The notes: generated by a model not told the origin, from the letters alone. Positions 41,010-52,278 are shown, counted from the stretch's first letter. The stretch is 64,000 nt of DNA from Mangrovibacter phragmitis (GCF_001655675.1 NZ_LYRP01000001.1:1178001-1242000), one strand, 5' to 3'. Translations and numbers: made by a program.

Positions 41010-42719
41010 GTGCACGAAATATTCACTATGTTGCTGGCTGTCTTTGACCGGGCAGCACTGATGCTTATCTGCCTGTTTTTTCTGATTCGCCTGCGTTTAT
41101 TCCGCGAGTTATTGCACAAAACAGCCCACACACCAAAAGAGCGCCTGGCACTGACAGCGCTGTTTTCAATGTTTGCATTGTTCAGTACCTGGTCCGGAGT
41201 TCCTGTTGAAGGCTCGCTGGTGAATGTGCGAATTATTGCGGTTATGTCCGGGGGGCTGCTCTTTGGCCCCTGGGTGGGGATAATTACCGGTATTATTGCC
41301 GGCGTTCACCGTTATCTGATTGATATTGGTGGTATTACTTCTGTTCCCTGTCTGGTAACCAGTATTCTTGCCGGGTTGATATCCAGCTGGATTAATGTGC
41401 GTTTCCCCAAGAAAAGCCACTGGCGCGTCGGGATTCTGGGAGGAATGTTGTGCGAAACACTGACCATGGTTTTGGTGGTCTTATGGGCTCCATCTGTATC
41501 TCTGGGGCTGGATATTGTTTCCAAAATAGGCATCCCGATGATTTTGGGGAATGTCTGTATCGGCTTTATTGTGTTACTGGTACAAAGCGTTGAGGGAGAA
41601 AAAGAGGCTGTTGCCGCACGCCAGGCAAAACTGGCACTGGAAATTGCCAACAAAACACTGCCATTGTTCCGCCATGTGAATGAGGCCTCATTGCGCAAAG
41701 TGTGTGAAATAATCCGGGCAGATATTAATGCTGATGCAGTCGCCATCACTAATAAAGAACAGGTACTGGCTTATGTTGGCGTGGGGGAAAATAACTATCA
41801 TGAGCATGATGACCAGATCAGCCCGACCACAAGGCAGGCAATGCGCTATGGAAAAATAATAATAAAAAACAATGATGAAGCTTACCGCACGCCAGAGATT
41901 CACTCTATGCTGGTTATCCCCTTATGGGAGAAAGGAATTGTAACTGGCACGCTGAAAATCTATTACTGCCATGCTCACCAAATAACCTCATCATTACAGG
42001 AAATGGCGATAGGTTTATCGCAAATTATCTCAACACAACTGGAAGTTTCTCGCGCTGAACAATTACGTGAAATGGCAAATAAAGCGGAACTGCGTGCACT
42101 GCAGAGTAAAATTAACCCACACTTCTTATTCAATGCACTGAATGCTATTTCGTCATCAATTCGCCTGAATCCGGATACCGCCCGCCAGTTAATCATTAAC
42201 TTATCCCGTTACCTGAGATATAACCTTGAATTAACGGATGACGAATTGATTGATATTAAAAAAGAGTTGTACCAAATCAAGGACTATATTGCTATTGAAC
42301 AGGCCAGGTTTGGTGACAAATTAACGGTTATCTATGATATTGACGAAGAAGTCGAATGCCGCATTCCCAGTCTGTTAATTCAGCCGTTGGTAGAAAACGC
42401 CATTGTGCATGGTATCCAGCCCTGCCGGGGAAAAGGTGTGGTTACTATCAGTATCGTTGAGCAAGGTAACCAGGTACGTATTGCTGTGCGTGATACTGGC
42501 AATGGTATTGATCAGGCCGTTATTGACCGGGTAGAAGCAAATGAAATGCCTGGCAATAAAATTGGCTTACTGAATGTGCACCATCGGGTAAAATTGCTCT
42601 ATGGCGAAGGGTTGCAAATTCGCCGCCTGGAGCCTGGTACAGAGATTGCGTTTTATGTGAATAGCGGTATCACCTCGTTGCCTGCATCTGTGGGTATTGG
42701 CCAGGTGGAGAGGGCGTAA
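41010..42719 (+). CDS. ypdA: YpdA (PyrS), pyruvate-responsive sensor histidine kinase
   Basis: LytS-family sensor kinase, 569 residues (E. coli 565). An N-terminal 5TM-5TMR module spans roughly residues 1-190 ([33 protein letters not shown]). A GAF-like domain follows, then the His_kinase region with the phospho-acceptor in [19 protein letters not shown]. The ATPase N-box is in [18 protein letters not shown]. In E. coli the pair answers high extracellular pyruvate and induces the transporter gene yhjX. The start is GTG at 41010. Its stop overlaps ypdB as TAATG. Confidence 0.95.
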   Translation: MHEIFTMLLAVFDRAALMLICLFFLIRLRLFRELLHKTAHTPKERLALTALFSMFALFSTWSGVPVEGSLVNVRIIAVMSGGLLFGPWVGIITGIIAGVHRYLIDIGGITSVPCLVTSILAGLISSWINVRFPKKSHWRVGILGGMLCETLTMVLVVLWAPSVSLGLDIVSKIGIPMILGNVCIGFIVLLVQSVEGEKEAVAARQAKLALEIANKTLPLFRHVNEASLRKVCEIIRADINADAVAITNKEQVLAYVGVGENNYHEHDDQISPTTRQAMRYGKIIIKNNDEAYRTPEIHSMLVIPLWEKGIVTGTLKIYYCHAHQITSSLQEMAIGLSQIISTQLEVSRAEQLREMANKAELRALQSKINPHFLFNALNAISSSIRLNPDTARQLIINLSRYLRYNLELTDDELIDIKKELYQIKDYIAIEQARFGDKLTVIYDIDEEVECRIPSLLIQPLVENAIVHGIQPCRGKGVVTISIVEQGNQVRIAVRDTGNGIDQAVIDRVEANEMPGNKIGLLNVHHRVKLLYGEGLQIRRLEPGTEIAFYVNSGITSLPASVGIGQVERA

Positions 42720-43450
42720 TGAAGGCTATTATTGTTGAAGATGAAATACTGGCACAGCAGGAACTGAGCTGGCTTATCAAGGAACACAGTAAAGTTGAGG
42801 TTGTCGCAACCTTTGAAGATGGCCTCGATGTATTAAAATACCTGCAGCACCATGATGTTGACGCTATTTTTTTGGATATCAATATTCCGTCACTGGATGG
42901 TGTGTTACTGGCACAAAACATCAGCAAGTTTGCCAACAGGCCTTTTATTATTTTCATCACCGCATGGAAAGAGCATGCCGTAGAAGCCTTTGAACTGGAA
43001 GCCTTCGACTATATTCTCAAGCCTTACCAGGAGTCACGCATTATTGGGATGCTGCAAAAGTTAGAAGCTGCCGGGCAGCAACGCAATACATCCACTCCCG
43101 CAAGTTCGGCCGTGCGTGAGAATATCACCATTAACTTGATTAAAGACGAGCGCATTATCGTTACGGATATCAACGATATTTATTATGCAGAAGCCCACGA
43201 GAAAATGACATTTGTCTACACCCGGCGTGAATCCTACGTGATGCCAATGAATATCACAGAATTTTGCAGCCGCCTGCCAGAAAGCTACTTTTTCCGCTGC
43301 CACCGTTCTTACTGCGTTAACCTGAATAAAATCCGCGAGATAGAACCCTGGTTTAACAATACCTATATTTTACGCCTGCGAGACCTCGACTTTGAAGTCC
43401 CGGTCAGCCGCAGTAAAGTTAAGGAGTTTCGGCAGTTAATGCGCCTGTAA
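42719..43450 (+). CDS. ypdB: YpdB (PyrR), LytTR-type response regulator
   Basis: Response regulator partner of YpdA, 243 residues. The receiver domain has acidic residues EDE near residue 7 and phospho-acceptor Asp53 in DAIFLDINIPSLDG, with Lys in DYILKPYQ. The C-terminal LytTR DNA-binding domain (about 135-243) carries FFRCHRSYCVNLNKIREIEP. The start overlaps the ypdA stop, so synthesis is coupled. The ypdC regulator gene that follows in E. coli is missing; glk comes next on the other strand. Confidence 0.95.
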   Translation: MKAIIVEDEILAQQELSWLIKEHSKVEVVATFEDGLDVLKYLQHHDVDAIFLDINIPSLDGVLLAQNISKFANRPFIIFITAWKEHAVEAFELEAFDYILKPYQESRIIGMLQKLEAAGQQRNTSTPASSAVRENITINLIKDERIIVTDINDIYYAEAHEKMTFVYTRRESYVMPMNITEFCSRLPESYFFRCHRSYCVNLNKIREIEPWFNNTYILRLRDLDFEVPVSRSKVKEFRQLMRL

Positions 43451-43523
43451 AACCCAGGTAATTCACCCGGCGGCAGTGCAGGCCAACAGGCGCGGACACC
43501 ACGCCTGCCAGCCAACATAACTA

Positions 43524-44489
43524 TCAGATGATTTGCCCCAGAGTCTGGCGCAAATAGGCACCTGCGCCTAATAAGCCAGGCTGGTCATGAACAATCAAAT
43601 AGACCGGAATATCTTCAACGTAAGATTTAAATCGCCCTTTGTCTTCAAAACCACCACGGAAACCAGAGGCTTTAAAGAAATCGAGGAAACGCGGCACAAT
43701 GCCTCCGGCGATGTACACACCGCCAAAGGTCCCCAGGTTAAGCGCCAGGTTGCCACCGAAACGGCCCATAATCACACAAAACAGTGACAATGCACGGCGG
43801 CAATCAGTACAACTGTCATCCAGCGCTTTTTCCGTGACATCTTTGGGTTGTAAGTTTTCTGGCAACCGGCCATCTGCTTTCACAATAGCCCGGTAAAGGT
43901 TAACCAGCCCGGGGCCAGATAACACGCGCTCGGCGGAGACATGCCCCAGTTCTTCGCGCAGGTGCTCAAGAATAATGCCTTCTTCTTCACTATTGGGGGC
44001 GTAATCTACATGCCCGCCTTCACCCGGCAAACTCACCCAGCGTTTGTCTACATGGACCAGGTGCGCCACGCCTAACCCGGTGCCGGCACCGTAAACTGCT
44101 ATAGGTTTGTTCTCCACCGGCTTATCGCCGCCAAACTGAATCAGATGTTCAGGTTTAAGCACCGGAATCGCCATCGACACAGCAGTGAAATCATTAATGA
44201 TTTCAAGGTGGTCAAAGCCCAGACTGGCTTTAACTTCTTCAATAGAAAAAGCCCATGAATGGTTGGTCATAGCCACCCAGTCACCATTAATCGGGCAGGC
44301 GATGGCGATACAACCATCCGTGACACTGACATTATGTTCTTTCAGGTACACTTTTATGACCGATTCAAGACCGGGGTAATCCAGCCCTGAATACGTTTTC
44401 GCCTGCGAGATTTCACCTGTAGCGACATCACACAGAGCTAACCGCGCATTGGTGCCCCCAACATCTCCCACCAAAGCATATTTTGTCAT
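43524..44489 (-). CDS. glk: Glk, glucokinase
   Basis: ATP-dependent phosphorylation of free cytoplasmic glucose to glucose-6-phosphate. 321 residues, the same as E. coli. The phosphate-binding loop [14 protein letters not shown] is at the N-terminus; the substrate region holds [13 protein letters not shown] and [16 protein letters not shown]. The gene faces ypdB. Confidence 0.97.
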   Translation of the reverse strand: MTKYALVGDVGGTNARLALCDVATGEISQAKTYSGLDYPGLESVIKVYLKEHNVSVTDGCIAIACPINGDWVAMTNHSWAFSIEEVKASLGFDHLEIINDFTAVSMAIPVLKPEHLIQFGGDKPVENKPIAVYGAGTGLGVAHLVHVDKRWVSLPGEGGHVDYAPNSEEEGIILEHLREELGHVSAERVLSGPGLVNLYRAIVKADGRLPENLQPKDVTEKALDDSCTDCRRALSLFCVIMGRFGGNLALNLGTFGGVYIAGGIVPRFLDFFKASGFRGGFEDKGRFKSYVEDIPVYLIVHDQPGLLGAGAYLRQTLGQII

Positions 44490-44906
44490 TTGCCATTCGC
44501 TCCACTTAAGTCAGAAAAATTCCTGATAACAGAGTAAAATCAAGTCAGTGATATCAACAAACAACATAGCATACCCAGGGTGTGATTATTGAGCCATATC
44601 ACATAATCTCATTCGCTCTTCCCCCTGGGCCGGTATTTCGTCTGGCAGGAGTGCGAAGCCAGCGCAGGGTTACCAGGCGCTGGCACTGGATTCACAACCT
44701 GAGGTTTCATCTTCTGCGGCCAGTTATACATCAATACGCGTTATTTGACCGTCATCAGCGCAGTTATTCACCAGCCTGATTTAATTAAAATTCAAGAAAT
44801 TTTCTTTGCAGTGTCTGATAATCAGTTTACCGTTTCAGTTTATTGACCCAGTGTGCTTAGCAATCAGTCTGGAGAATCAGACCGACTTTTACGTAAGGAT
44901 TTTCTT
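44490..44906. other. glk-yfeO divergent intergenic region
   Basis: 417 bases without a convincing gene. It holds divergent promoters. A short inverted repeat GTCTG-gagaat-CAGAC sits at 44867-44882 in the yfeO leader; its meaning is unknown. Confidence 0.4.
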
Positions 44907-46142
44907 ATGCTGCATCCGCGAGCCCGAACGCTCCTGGTTCTTTCCTGCCCCGCAATATTGATTGGCATTGCCACCAGTCTGGTACTGCACCTGGTTTTGA
45001 ATGTCTCCTGGGTGATGGAAAAATTCCTGTGGATTGTGCTACCGCAAAGCATGGGTACCTCCGGGGATGCGCCATTTTGGATATTGAGTGTATTAACACT
45101 TACTGGCCTTGCTGTAGGGCTCATCATTCGCTATATGCCCGGTGAAGGTGGGCCAGACCCCGCACTTGAGCCGTTGATAAGCCCGCCAATCACCCTCTCA
45201 GCCCTGCCAGGATTACTGCTGGCAATGCTGCTGGGTCTGGCTGGTGGTGTCAGCCTTGGGCCTGAGCACCCTATTATGTCGGTTAATATTGCACTGACGG
45301 TTGCTCTTGGCGCGCGCGTGCTGCCTAAAGTCAGTGCATTCGACTGGACTATTCTGGCAGCGGCCGGAACCGTTGGCGCACTGTTTGGTGCGCCTGTTGC
45401 CGCAGCACTGATTTTTGCCCAGACACTCAATGCTGGCAATGATGCTCCGCTATGGGACCGCCTGTTTGCACCGTTGTTAGCCGCAGCCACCGGCGCGGTC
45501 TGTACCCAACTGATGTCTGGCTCACTGTTTATTATTCCCCTGGCCCCCTACCCTGGGTTGCATTTTATTGACCTGATAAGCGGCAGTGTGGTGGCGATAA
45601 TAGCTATTGCTTTAGGCATGATGGCGGTTTGGGGGTTTCCAAAACTGCACTACCTGATGCGTCAGGTCAATAACCCAATCCTGATGCTAACCGCCGGGGG
45701 TTTTGTACTCGGTTTACTGGGTGTAATCGGTGGTGGCGTCACGTTATTCAGTGGGCTGCGCGAAGTGACAACACTGTTTACCGGGAAGTTTACCGTATCA
45801 GACTACCTGCTCTTTGTTATTGTAAAACTTCTGGCACTGGTTGTTGCCGCTGCCTGTGGTTTTCGTGGTGGGCGTATATTCCCGGCCATTTTCGTCGGTA
45901 TTGCTTTGGGAATTATGCTCCACCAACATGTCACAGCTGTACCTCTCGCTGTGACATTATCCTGCTCTGTGCTGGGAATTATGCTGGTTGTTACCCGGGA
46001 TGGCTGGCTGAGCCTGTTTATTGCTGCCTCAGTCGTGCCTGATTTGCGCCTGTTACCGCTATTGTGTGTGGTCATACTCCCGGCCTGGCTGATACTGACC
46101 GGGAGGCCATTAATGACTGCCGACCGCCGCAAACGCGAATAA
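44907..46142 (+). CDS. yfeO: YfeO, ClC-family ion channel/transporter homologue
   Basis: 411-residue polytopic membrane protein (E. coli YfeO 418), a distant ClC member. Around the position of the ClC gating glutamate it has [20 protein letters not shown], so the typical G(K/R)EGP loop reads GPEHP, keeping the glutamate. A second conserved loop is [18 protein letters not shown], corresponding to the ClC GxFxP region. Ion specificity is not known. ATG 44907 follows AAGGA; an upstream in-frame start is rejected because MLHPRART is the conserved N-terminus. Confidence 0.93.
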   Translation: MLHPRARTLLVLSCPAILIGIATSLVLHLVLNVSWVMEKFLWIVLPQSMGTSGDAPFWILSVLTLTGLAVGLIIRYMPGEGGPDPALEPLISPPITLSALPGLLLAMLLGLAGGVSLGPEHPIMSVNIALTVALGARVLPKVSAFDWTILAAAGTVGALFGAPVAAALIFAQTLNAGNDAPLWDRLFAPLLAAATGAVCTQLMSGSLFIIPLAPYPGLHFIDLISGSVVAIIAIALGMMAVWGFPKLHYLMRQVNNPILMLTAGGFVLGLLGVIGGGVTLFSGLREVTTLFTGKFTVSDYLLFVIVKLLALVVAAACGFRGGRIFPAIFVGIALGIMLHQHVTAVPLAVTLSCSVLGIMLVVTRDGWLSLFIAASVVPDLRLLPLLCVVILPAWLILTGRPLMTADRRKRE

Positions 46143-46146
46143 CTAA

Positions 46147-47805
46147 TTAAGACGGGTTATTACGTTGTTCGAGAGAAGTGGTGACAGCACTGAGTAATGC
46201 CGGTAGATCATTTTCTGGCAACATCACTTCAATAAAGGATAACCGGTTAGCACAGGATGCGGTTTCCAGTACGCTTTGTAACTGTACAGCTTCACTTACC
46301 CGCCAACTTTGCGCCTGGCAGGATTCGCTCATCGCCTGGGCCAGATGGGTCCAGTTCCATTGAGCAATATCATTATAAGGCTGCTCAGCACCGTGAATGG
46401 CCCGTTCAACCGTATAGCCGCGGTTATTGAGCAGTAAGATGATGGGCTTCAGGCCATCACGCAGCATGGAACCCAGTTCCTGAATGGTGAGTTGCGCCGC
46501 ACCATCACCAATAATGACTATCACCCTTCGCCCTGGCAACGCGGTTTGAACACCATATGCCGCAGGCAAGGCAAACCCAATTGAGCCCCATAACGGCTGA
46601 ACTACCATTTTGGCTCCATGTGGCAACACTAACGAAGCTACCCCAAATGATGCCGTACCCTGATCGGCAATAACAATATCACCCGGTTTCAGTGCATCCT
46701 GCACCACCCGCCATAATGCGTCCTGGTCGAGCAATCCTAACTGGCGCGGTACCCGAGGCTCAGGTGCCGGAATAACAGGTTGTCTGGGCAAGTCTGTGCG
46801 GCAAAGTTGTTGCAGTATAGTCAGCGTGGTGCTCATGGGAATACCATGGAACCACTGCTCATCAATACGTACAGCATCGGGCTGGACATCCACGGTCTGT
46901 TCCAGTGTGAGCTTCTGGCTGAATCCGCAAGTAATTGTGTCAATAAACTTCACCCCTACACAAAACACCAGGTCTGCTTCTTCGATGGCATGTAACACCC
47001 GTAAAGTGCTCGATTTACCGCAATACAGTCCAACAAAGCCGGGGTTGGTTTCATCGAACAGGCCTTTTCCCATTATCAGGCTGGCATGAGGTAATGGGTT
47101 TTCATCCATCCATGCCTGCAAAACTGGTTGAGCACCAAAGCGCTGAGCCAAAAAGTCCGCCAACAACGCAACCCGGTGGCTGCCACGAATTTTATCGCGT
47201 AATGCATTTCGCAACGCATCAAGCTGTTCGGGATGTGCGGGGGGCAGTGTTGGAGTGATAACGTTTACAGGAGGTTGTACAGAAATTTTTGCAACATCGG
47301 CAGGTAACTGCAAGTAACCGGGTTTACGTTGTGTGAGCATGTCATGCAATACCCGGTCAATTTCGCGGCAGGCATTTTCGGGTGTCAGTAACGCCTGACT
47401 ACAAGTAATTTCCGCAGACATACGCTGAAAGCGCTGAAACTCACCATCTCCCAAAGTGTGATGCACCAGATCTCCGGCCCGTTGTGTTTTCAGACAAGGC
47501 GCTCCCACGATATGGATGACTGGCAAGTATTCTGCACAGCTTCCGGCAACCCCATTCAGCGCACTCAACTCACCAACACCAAAGGTGGTAACCAGTGCGG
47601 CGGCACCACGCGCCCGGGCATAACCATCTGCGGCATAAGCCGCGTTTAATTCATTTGCACACCCCACCCAGCTTAAATGGGGGTGCGCAACTATATGGTC
47701 AAGAAACTGCAAATTATAGTCGCCCGGCACCCCAAAAATATGCGCAATTCCACACTCGCTGAGTCTGTCAACGAGGTAATCCGCAACAGTGTAAGAGCCC
47801 TGCAT
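46147..47805 (-). CDS. ipdC: IpdC, indole-3-pyruvate decarboxylase
   Basis: Thiamine diphosphate-dependent decarboxylase converting indole-3-pyruvate to indole-3-acetaldehyde, key step of the indolepyruvate route to auxin. 552 residues, the length of Enterobacter cloacae IpdC, which it resembles clearly (FGVPGDYNLQFLDH, ELGSMLRDGLKPIILLLNN). The ThDP motif runs from GDGAAQ to NN and the catalytic glutamate is in CANELNAAYAADGYAR. A general phenylpyruvate or 2-keto acid decarboxylase activity cannot be excluded. It is divergent from an aldo/keto reductase. Confidence 0.92.
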   Translation of the reverse strand: MQGSYTVADYLVDRLSECGIAHIFGVPGDYNLQFLDHIVAHPHLSWVGCANELNAAYAADGYARARGAAALVTTFGVGELSALNGVAGSCAEYLPVIHIVGAPCLKTQRAGDLVHHTLGDGEFQRFQRMSAEITCSQALLTPENACREIDRVLHDMLTQRKPGYLQLPADVAKISVQPPVNVITPTLPPAHPEQLDALRNALRDKIRGSHRVALLADFLAQRFGAQPVLQAWMDENPLPHASLIMGKGLFDETNPGFVGLYCGKSSTLRVLHAIEEADLVFCVGVKFIDTITCGFSQKLTLEQTVDVQPDAVRIDEQWFHGIPMSTTLTILQQLCRTDLPRQPVIPAPEPRVPRQLGLLDQDALWRVVQDALKPGDIVIADQGTASFGVASLVLPHGAKMVVQPLWGSIGFALPAAYGVQTALPGRRVIVIIGDGAAQLTIQELGSMLRDGLKPIILLLNNRGYTVERAIHGAEQPYNDIAQWNWTHLAQAMSESCQAQSWRVSEAVQLQSVLETASCANRLSFIEVMLPENDLPALLSAVTTSLEQRNNPS

Positions 47806-47961
47806 AGTAATGATCCTTATAACATTTACCTCCAGTAAGTATTGTGGATGTGTGATCGATGTCCAGAATAAAACTGGAAAAAGTCATGGAACGCGCGCTT
47901 TACAATGACTTCAGTTATGCTGGCTTGTGAATGTAAACGTATACACGAAGGATGGAACAAT

Positions 47962-48966
47962 ATGGTTTACCACCCGAATCCTGGCCGCTATGAAACAATG
48001 CGCTGGCGACGCTGTGGGCGTAGTGGCTTACAATTACCACTGGTTTCTCTGGGGTTGTGGCATAACTTCGGAGAAAACAGCCAGCCAGAGAATTGCCGTC
48101 GTTTATTGCGCCGGGCTTTTGATCTGGGTATTACTCATTTTGATTTAGCAAATAATTATGGGCCACCGCCGGGTTCAGCTGAAACCCAGTTTGGTGCTCT
48201 GTTGCGCAGTGATTTTGCAGCATTACGCGATGAACTGGTCATTTCAACCAAGGCGGGCTACACCATGTGGCCGGGTCCCTATGGTGACTGGGGTTCACGC
48301 AAGTACCTTATCTCCAGTCTGAACCAGAGCCTGAAGCGCATGGGGCTGGACTATGTAGATATTTTTTATCATCATCGCCCGGACCCAAATACTCCACTGG
48401 AAGAAACAATGGGCGCACTTGACAGTATTGTCCGCCAGGGTAAAGCGCTGTACGTGGGTATTTCTAATTACCCGGCGGAGCTGGCGCGTAATGCCAGCCA
48501 GATATTGCGGAAAATGGGCACCCCGTGCCTTATTCATCAGCCACGTTATTCTATGTTTGAACGCACTCCAGAACAGGGGCTGCTGGATGTATTGGGTGAA
48601 GAAGGTGTCGGTTGTATTGCTTTTTCGCCGTTAGCTGGAGGGTTACTGACAGACCGTTACCTGAATGGTATTCCTGCAGATTCACGCATCGCCAGTGCCA
48701 GCCGTTTCCTGACTCCGGACAACCTTACCCCAGAAAAACTCGCCATTATTGGTCAGTTGAATGACCTGGCTCTGCGCCGGGGACAAAAACTGGCACAAAT
48801 GGCGCTGGCATGGGTACTCAGAAATGAAAATGTGACCTCGGTTCTGATTGGTGCCAGTAAGACCAGTCAGCTTGATGATGCTGCGGGGATCATGAATAAC
48901 CTGATTTTTTCTGAGGAAGAAAAAGCTGAGATTGAGACTATTCTTGGCGGTAACAGCCTGAAATAA
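47962..48966 (+). CDS. aldo/keto reductase, YghZ (L-glyceraldehyde 3-phosphate reductase) type
   Basis: 334-residue NADPH-dependent reductase of the aldo/keto reductase superfamily, closest in my memory to E. coli YghZ (346 residues). The catalytic tetrad can be read: Asp and Tyr in HFDLANNYGPPPGSAE, Lys in STKAGYTMWPGPYG, His in IFYHHRPD. The cofactor region VTSVLIGASKTSQL is typical. ATG 47962 begins the conserved MVYHPNPGRYE. Divergent from ipdC with a 156-base gap; whether it acts on the indole aldehyde is open. Confidence 0.88.
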   Translation: MVYHPNPGRYETMRWRRCGRSGLQLPLVSLGLWHNFGENSQPENCRRLLRRAFDLGITHFDLANNYGPPPGSAETQFGALLRSDFAALRDELVISTKAGYTMWPGPYGDWGSRKYLISSLNQSLKRMGLDYVDIFYHHRPDPNTPLEETMGALDSIVRQGKALYVGISNYPAELARNASQILRKMGTPCLIHQPRYSMFERTPEQGLLDVLGEEGVGCIAFSPLAGGLLTDRYLNGIPADSRIASASRFLTPDNLTPEKLAIIGQLNDLALRRGQKLAQMALAWVLRNENVTSVLIGASKTSQLDDAAGIMNNLIFSEEEKAEIETILGGNSLK

Positions 48967-49059
48967 AAAAAATTAGGTTTTCTCTTATCCCCTTGTCATG
49001 ACATCTCCGTCATGATGCAGGTATGAGACCGTAAGGTCACGATAGTGAAGGAGTAAACC

Positions 49060-49377
49060 ATGTTAAGGTCCCTGATACTTGCTGCTGCGATTATCACGGC
49101 AGTGCCGCTGGCAGCAAGCGCCGCCGAAATTACGCTTTTGCCGGCGATTAAATTACAAATTGGCGACCGCGATAGCTATGGCAACTACTGGGATGGCGGC
49201 CACTGGCGCGACCGCGATTACTGGCGCCGTAATTATGAATGGCGTGATGGACGCTGGCGCCATCATGATAATGGTCGCCACCGTGGTTGGGATAATGAGC
49301 GGGCCTATAAAGAAGGGTACCGGGACGGCTGGCATGACGGCGACGACCGACGTGGTCCTCCACACCATCACCACTGA
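49060..49377 (+). CDS. ypeC: YpeC, DUF2502 periplasmic protein
   Basis: 105-residue precursor with a signal peptide to about residue 21 (AVPLAASA, then AEITLLP). The mature part is extremely rich in Asp, Arg, Trp, Gly and His ([20 protein letters not shown]) and ends in HHHH, with E. coli YpeC very close. Function unknown; the His-rich tail next to mntH invites a metal-related guess, unsupported otherwise. GAAGGAG precedes the ATG. Confidence 0.92.
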   Translation: MLRSLILAAAIITAVPLAASAAEITLLPAIKLQIGDRDSYGNYWDGGHWRDRDYWRRNYEWRDGRWRHHDNGRHRGWDNERAYKEGYRDGWHDGDDRRGPPHHHH

Positions 49378-49390
49378 TCTTTATTCAACC

Positions 49391-49420
49391 TGTACACAAA
49401 GCACCTGTATACAAAGCACC
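49391..49420. repeat. tandem 15-bp repeat after ypeC
   Basis: Two adjacent copies, TGTACACAAAGCACC and TGTATACAAAGCACC, differ at one base; the second overlaps the left arm of the terminator hairpin. Confidence 0.7.
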
Positions 49421-49447
49421 CGGAAAAACGTTGGCGGGTGCTTTTTT
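49413..49447. terminator. terminator between ypeC and mntH
   Basis: AAAGCACCCG, loop of twelve bases, CGGGTGCTTTTTT. The T-run is on the plus strand and A's on the other side give a weaker one for mntH on the minus strand. Confidence 0.8.
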
Positions 49448-49458
49448 ACTTAACAGGT

Positions 49459-50694
49459 TTACATCCCCGGGAATGCCCCCAGCAACAACCAGATATTTAA
49501 TGCTACCACCACCAGCACAATCCCCCATCCCAACAGTTTAGTGTTACGGCTGTTCACCAGTTCGCCCATCAATCGTGAATCACTGGTGAATACCAACAAC
49601 GGAATCAATGCCAGGGCTATACCAAAGCTCAACAGCACCTGGCTCATTACCAAAATCCGTGTAGGTTCCAGCCCCAGCAGGATAACCACAAATGACGGGA
49701 TCATAGTCACTGCGCGCCGGACCCATAAGGGAATGCTGAAGCGGATAAAGCCTTGCATAACCACCTGCCCGGCCAGTGTGCCCACAACTGTAGAAGACAA
49801 ACCGGCGGCAATCAGGCTCAAACCAAACACCGTGGCGGCACCGTGGCTGAGTAAGGGTTGCAGAGTGAGGTATGCCTGCTCAAGGTCCGCCACGCCTGCA
49901 TGCCCATTGAAATGGAAGGCCGCCGCCGCAGTTGCCATCATTGCCAGGTTAACAAAACCTGCAATCGCCATGGCTATCCCGACATCCCACTTGGTAGCAC
50001 AATAACGCTCTTGCTTACTGCCATCATGCAAGTACTGTGTCAGTGACGAGTGCAGGTAGATAACATGAGGCATAATCGTCGCACCTAACACACCAGCGGC
50101 AAGGAATACCGCTTCACCGGTTGGCAATGCAGGAATAATCATTCCTTTTGCGAGGTCTGCAATTCGTGGCTGAGAGAAGATGAGTTCCACAATATATGCA
50201 GCCGCTACGAATAGCAGCAACCCACCAATGACACGCTCAAGTGGTTTCTGGCCACGTCGCTGTAACATCAGGATGAACCAGGTCGCAATGCCTGTCAGCA
50301 CAGCCCCCTGTAATAAAGACACACCAAAAATCAATTTAAAGCCAATGGCGGCACCGATAAACTCAGCCAGGTCGGTCGCCATCGCAATGATTTCCGCCTG
50401 AATCCACCAGAACCAAACCAGCGGGCGTGGATAGTGATCACGAATATGCTCCGCCAGGTTTTTACCCGTTGCGATACCCAGTTTGGCTGAAAGGATCTGA
50501 ATCAGCATCGCCATCAGGTTTGCCCAGACAACAACCCACAGCAACTGGTAGCCAAAACTGGCCCCTGCCTGAATATTGGTGGCAAAGTTACCCGGGTCGA
50601 TATAACCAATTGCGGCTATAAAGGCAGGCCCCAGCAAGGTGAGCCTGAGTTTTCTCACACTCCGTCCTTTTGTTTGTACATTGCTGTTGGTCAT
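49459..50694 (-). CDS. mntH: MntH, proton-coupled Mn(II) transporter (Nramp)
   Basis: Inner-membrane Nramp family transporter of Mn(II) and Fe(II), 411 residues with eleven membrane segments. The metal site motifs are [15 protein letters not shown] in the first helix and [14 protein letters not shown] in the sixth. The open frame continues upstream, but the ATG at 50694 with GAGGCGG before it gives the E. coli-like N-terminus and length (412 there). MntR and Fur boxes lie just upstream. Confidence 0.97.
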   Translation of the reverse strand: MTNSNVQTKGRSVRKLRLTLLGPAFIAAIGYIDPGNFATNIQAGASFGYQLLWVVVWANLMAMLIQILSAKLGIATGKNLAEHIRDHYPRPLVWFWWIQAEIIAMATDLAEFIGAAIGFKLIFGVSLLQGAVLTGIATWFILMLQRRGQKPLERVIGGLLLFVAAAYIVELIFSQPRIADLAKGMIIPALPTGEAVFLAAGVLGATIMPHVIYLHSSLTQYLHDGSKQERYCATKWDVGIAMAIAGFVNLAMMATAAAAFHFNGHAGVADLEQAYLTLQPLLSHGAATVFGLSLIAAGLSSTVVGTLAGQVVMQGFIRFSIPLWVRRAVTMIPSFVVILLGLEPTRILVMSQVLLSFGIALALIPLLVFTSDSRLMGELVNSRNTKLLGWGIVLVVVALNIWLLLGAFPGM

Positions 50695-50706
50695 AATCCG
50701 CCTCAA

Positions 50707-50726
50707 AATATAGCCTTTGCTATGTT
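50707..50726. promoter_or_regulatory. MntR box upstream of mntH
   Basis: Read on the minus strand, AACATAGCAAAGGCTATATT is a near-perfect inverted repeat, matching the known E. coli mntH MntR operator (AACATAGCAAAGGCTATGTT as I recall it) in 19 of 20 bases. It lies 13 bases before the start codon. Confidence 0.85.
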
Positions 50727-50739
50727 TCATGCTAACAAA

Positions 50740-50758
50740 ACGATAATGATTATCAAGT
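50740..50758. promoter_or_regulatory. Fur box upstream of mntH
   Basis: ACGATAATGATTATCAAGT matches the core of the Fur consensus (GATAATGATAATCATTATC); a second GATAATCATGATTG half-site follows at 50770-50783. Fur control of mntH is known in E. coli. Confidence 0.7.
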
Positions 50759-51053
50759 TCATTTGGAGTGATAATCATGATTGTTGTGATAGCCGGGAAC
50801 AATGGAAAAAGGAAGGTTATACGCGTACTGTTACCTGACAGTACCGTGAGAGAAGGTTAACACAATGTAAATTTTTTGATTGATATACGCAACTTTTATC
50901 ATCTTTACCTAACATAACATTTCTGTATCACAGCTCACGATTTGGCATTACCACCAAACAAGCGCCTAATAATGTGCTATATGTCTCGTTTTATTCTTTC
51001 CTGTTGCATAGAATGTGCACGGAAATTTAACCTGCCTCTAATTTGGAGCAAAC

Positions 51054-52241
51054 ATGTCCCGTGTTCTGCATTTTATTCTGGCGCTTGCCATTGTCGCGCT
51101 ACTGGCTTTGCTGGTCAGCCATGACCGTAAAAGCATTCGGCTTCGATACATCGTTCAGTTACTGGTAATTGAAGTTTTACTGGCCTGGTTTTTCCTGCAT
51201 TCAGAAGCCGGTCTGGGCTTCGTTAAAGGCTTTTCTGAACTGTTCGAAAAATTGCTCAGTTTTGCAAACCAGGGCACCGACTTTGTCTTTGGGAAAATGA
51301 ATGATCAGGGACTGGCTTTCTTCTTCCTGAAAGTTCTGTGCCCTATTGTGTTCATCTCCGCATTGATCGGTATTTTGCAGCATATTCGTCTACTGCCGGT
51401 GATTATTCGCCTGGTAGGTACTTTGCTGTCCAAAGTTAACGGAATGGGGAAACTGGAATCTTTTAATGCTGTAAGCTCACTGATACTGGGACAATCAGAA
51501 AACTTTATTGCTTATAAGGATATCCTCGGCAAAATGTCACGCAATCGCATGTACACCATGGCAGCAACTGCAATGTCCACGGTGTCTATGTCAATTGTTG
51601 GCGCTTATATGACAATGCTCCAGCCCAAATATGTTGTTGCCGCACTGGTACTCAACATGTTCAGCACTTTTATTGTACTTTCGTTGATTAACCCTTACCG
51701 CGTTGATAAAAGCGAAGAAAACTTGCAAATGTCAAATTTGCACGAAGGACAAAGCTTCTTCGAGATGTTAGGAGAGTACATTCTGGCTGGCTTTAAAGTG
51801 GCCATTATTGTTGCAGCCATGCTGATTGGTTTTATCGCGCTGATTTCAGCACTGAATGCATTGTTTGCCACGCTGCTGGGTATCTCCTTCCAGGGCATTT
51901 TGGGTTATATCTTCTACCCTGTGGCCTGGGTAATGGGCGTACCTTCCAACGAAGCGCTTCAGGTTGGCAGTATTATGGCGACCAAACTGGTCTCTAATGA
52001 GTTTGTTGCCATGATGGATCTGCAAAAAATTGCCAGTTCACTGACACCACGAGCAGAGGGCATTCTGTCTGTCTTTTTGGTGTCTTTCGCCAACTTCTCT
52101 TCAATTGGGATTATTGCCGGGGCAATTAAAGGCCTGAATGAAGAGCAAGGAAACGTTGTTTCCCGCTTCGGGCTGAAACTGGTGTACGGCTCAACGCTGG
52201 TAAGTGTGTTGTCTGCTTCTATTGCTGCACTGGTGCTGTAA
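51054..52241 (+). CDS. nupC: NupC, nucleoside/proton symporter
   Basis: Concentrative nucleoside transporter of the inner membrane, 395 residues (E. coli 400). The signature stretches [20 protein letters not shown] and [20 protein letters not shown] carry the nucleoside-binding residues. Compared with E. coli it lacks about five residues in a loop ([14 protein letters not shown] region near residue 285). ATG 51054 follows TTTGGAG. Standing alone; divergent from mntH, convergent with pdeA. Confidence 0.96.
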   Translation: MSRVLHFILALAIVALLALLVSHDRKSIRLRYIVQLLVIEVLLAWFFLHSEAGLGFVKGFSELFEKLLSFANQGTDFVFGKMNDQGLAFFFLKVLCPIVFISALIGILQHIRLLPVIIRLVGTLLSKVNGMGKLESFNAVSSLILGQSENFIAYKDILGKMSRNRMYTMAATAMSTVSMSIVGAYMTMLQPKYVVAALVLNMFSTFIVLSLINPYRVDKSEENLQMSNLHEGQSFFEMLGEYILAGFKVAIIVAAMLIGFIALISALNALFATLLGISFQGILGYIFYPVAWVMGVPSNEALQVGSIMATKLVSNEFVAMMDLQKIASSLTPRAEGILSVFLVSFANFSSIGIIAGAIKGLNEEQGNVVSRFGLKLVYGSTLVSVLSASIAALVL

Positions 52242-52278
52242 CCCCGCCTGAGCATGGCCTGACTATTCATGCCTGCTC

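Larger units (their letters stand above)
50695..51053. other. mntH-nupC divergent intergenic region
   Basis: 359 bases. Beyond the MntR and Fur boxes, the nupC side is AT-rich with no operator I can name and no gene. Confidence 0.45.

Noticed and set aside
44582-44779. 65-codon frame in the glk-yfeO gap
   Set aside because: Composition and lack of start signals suggest chance.
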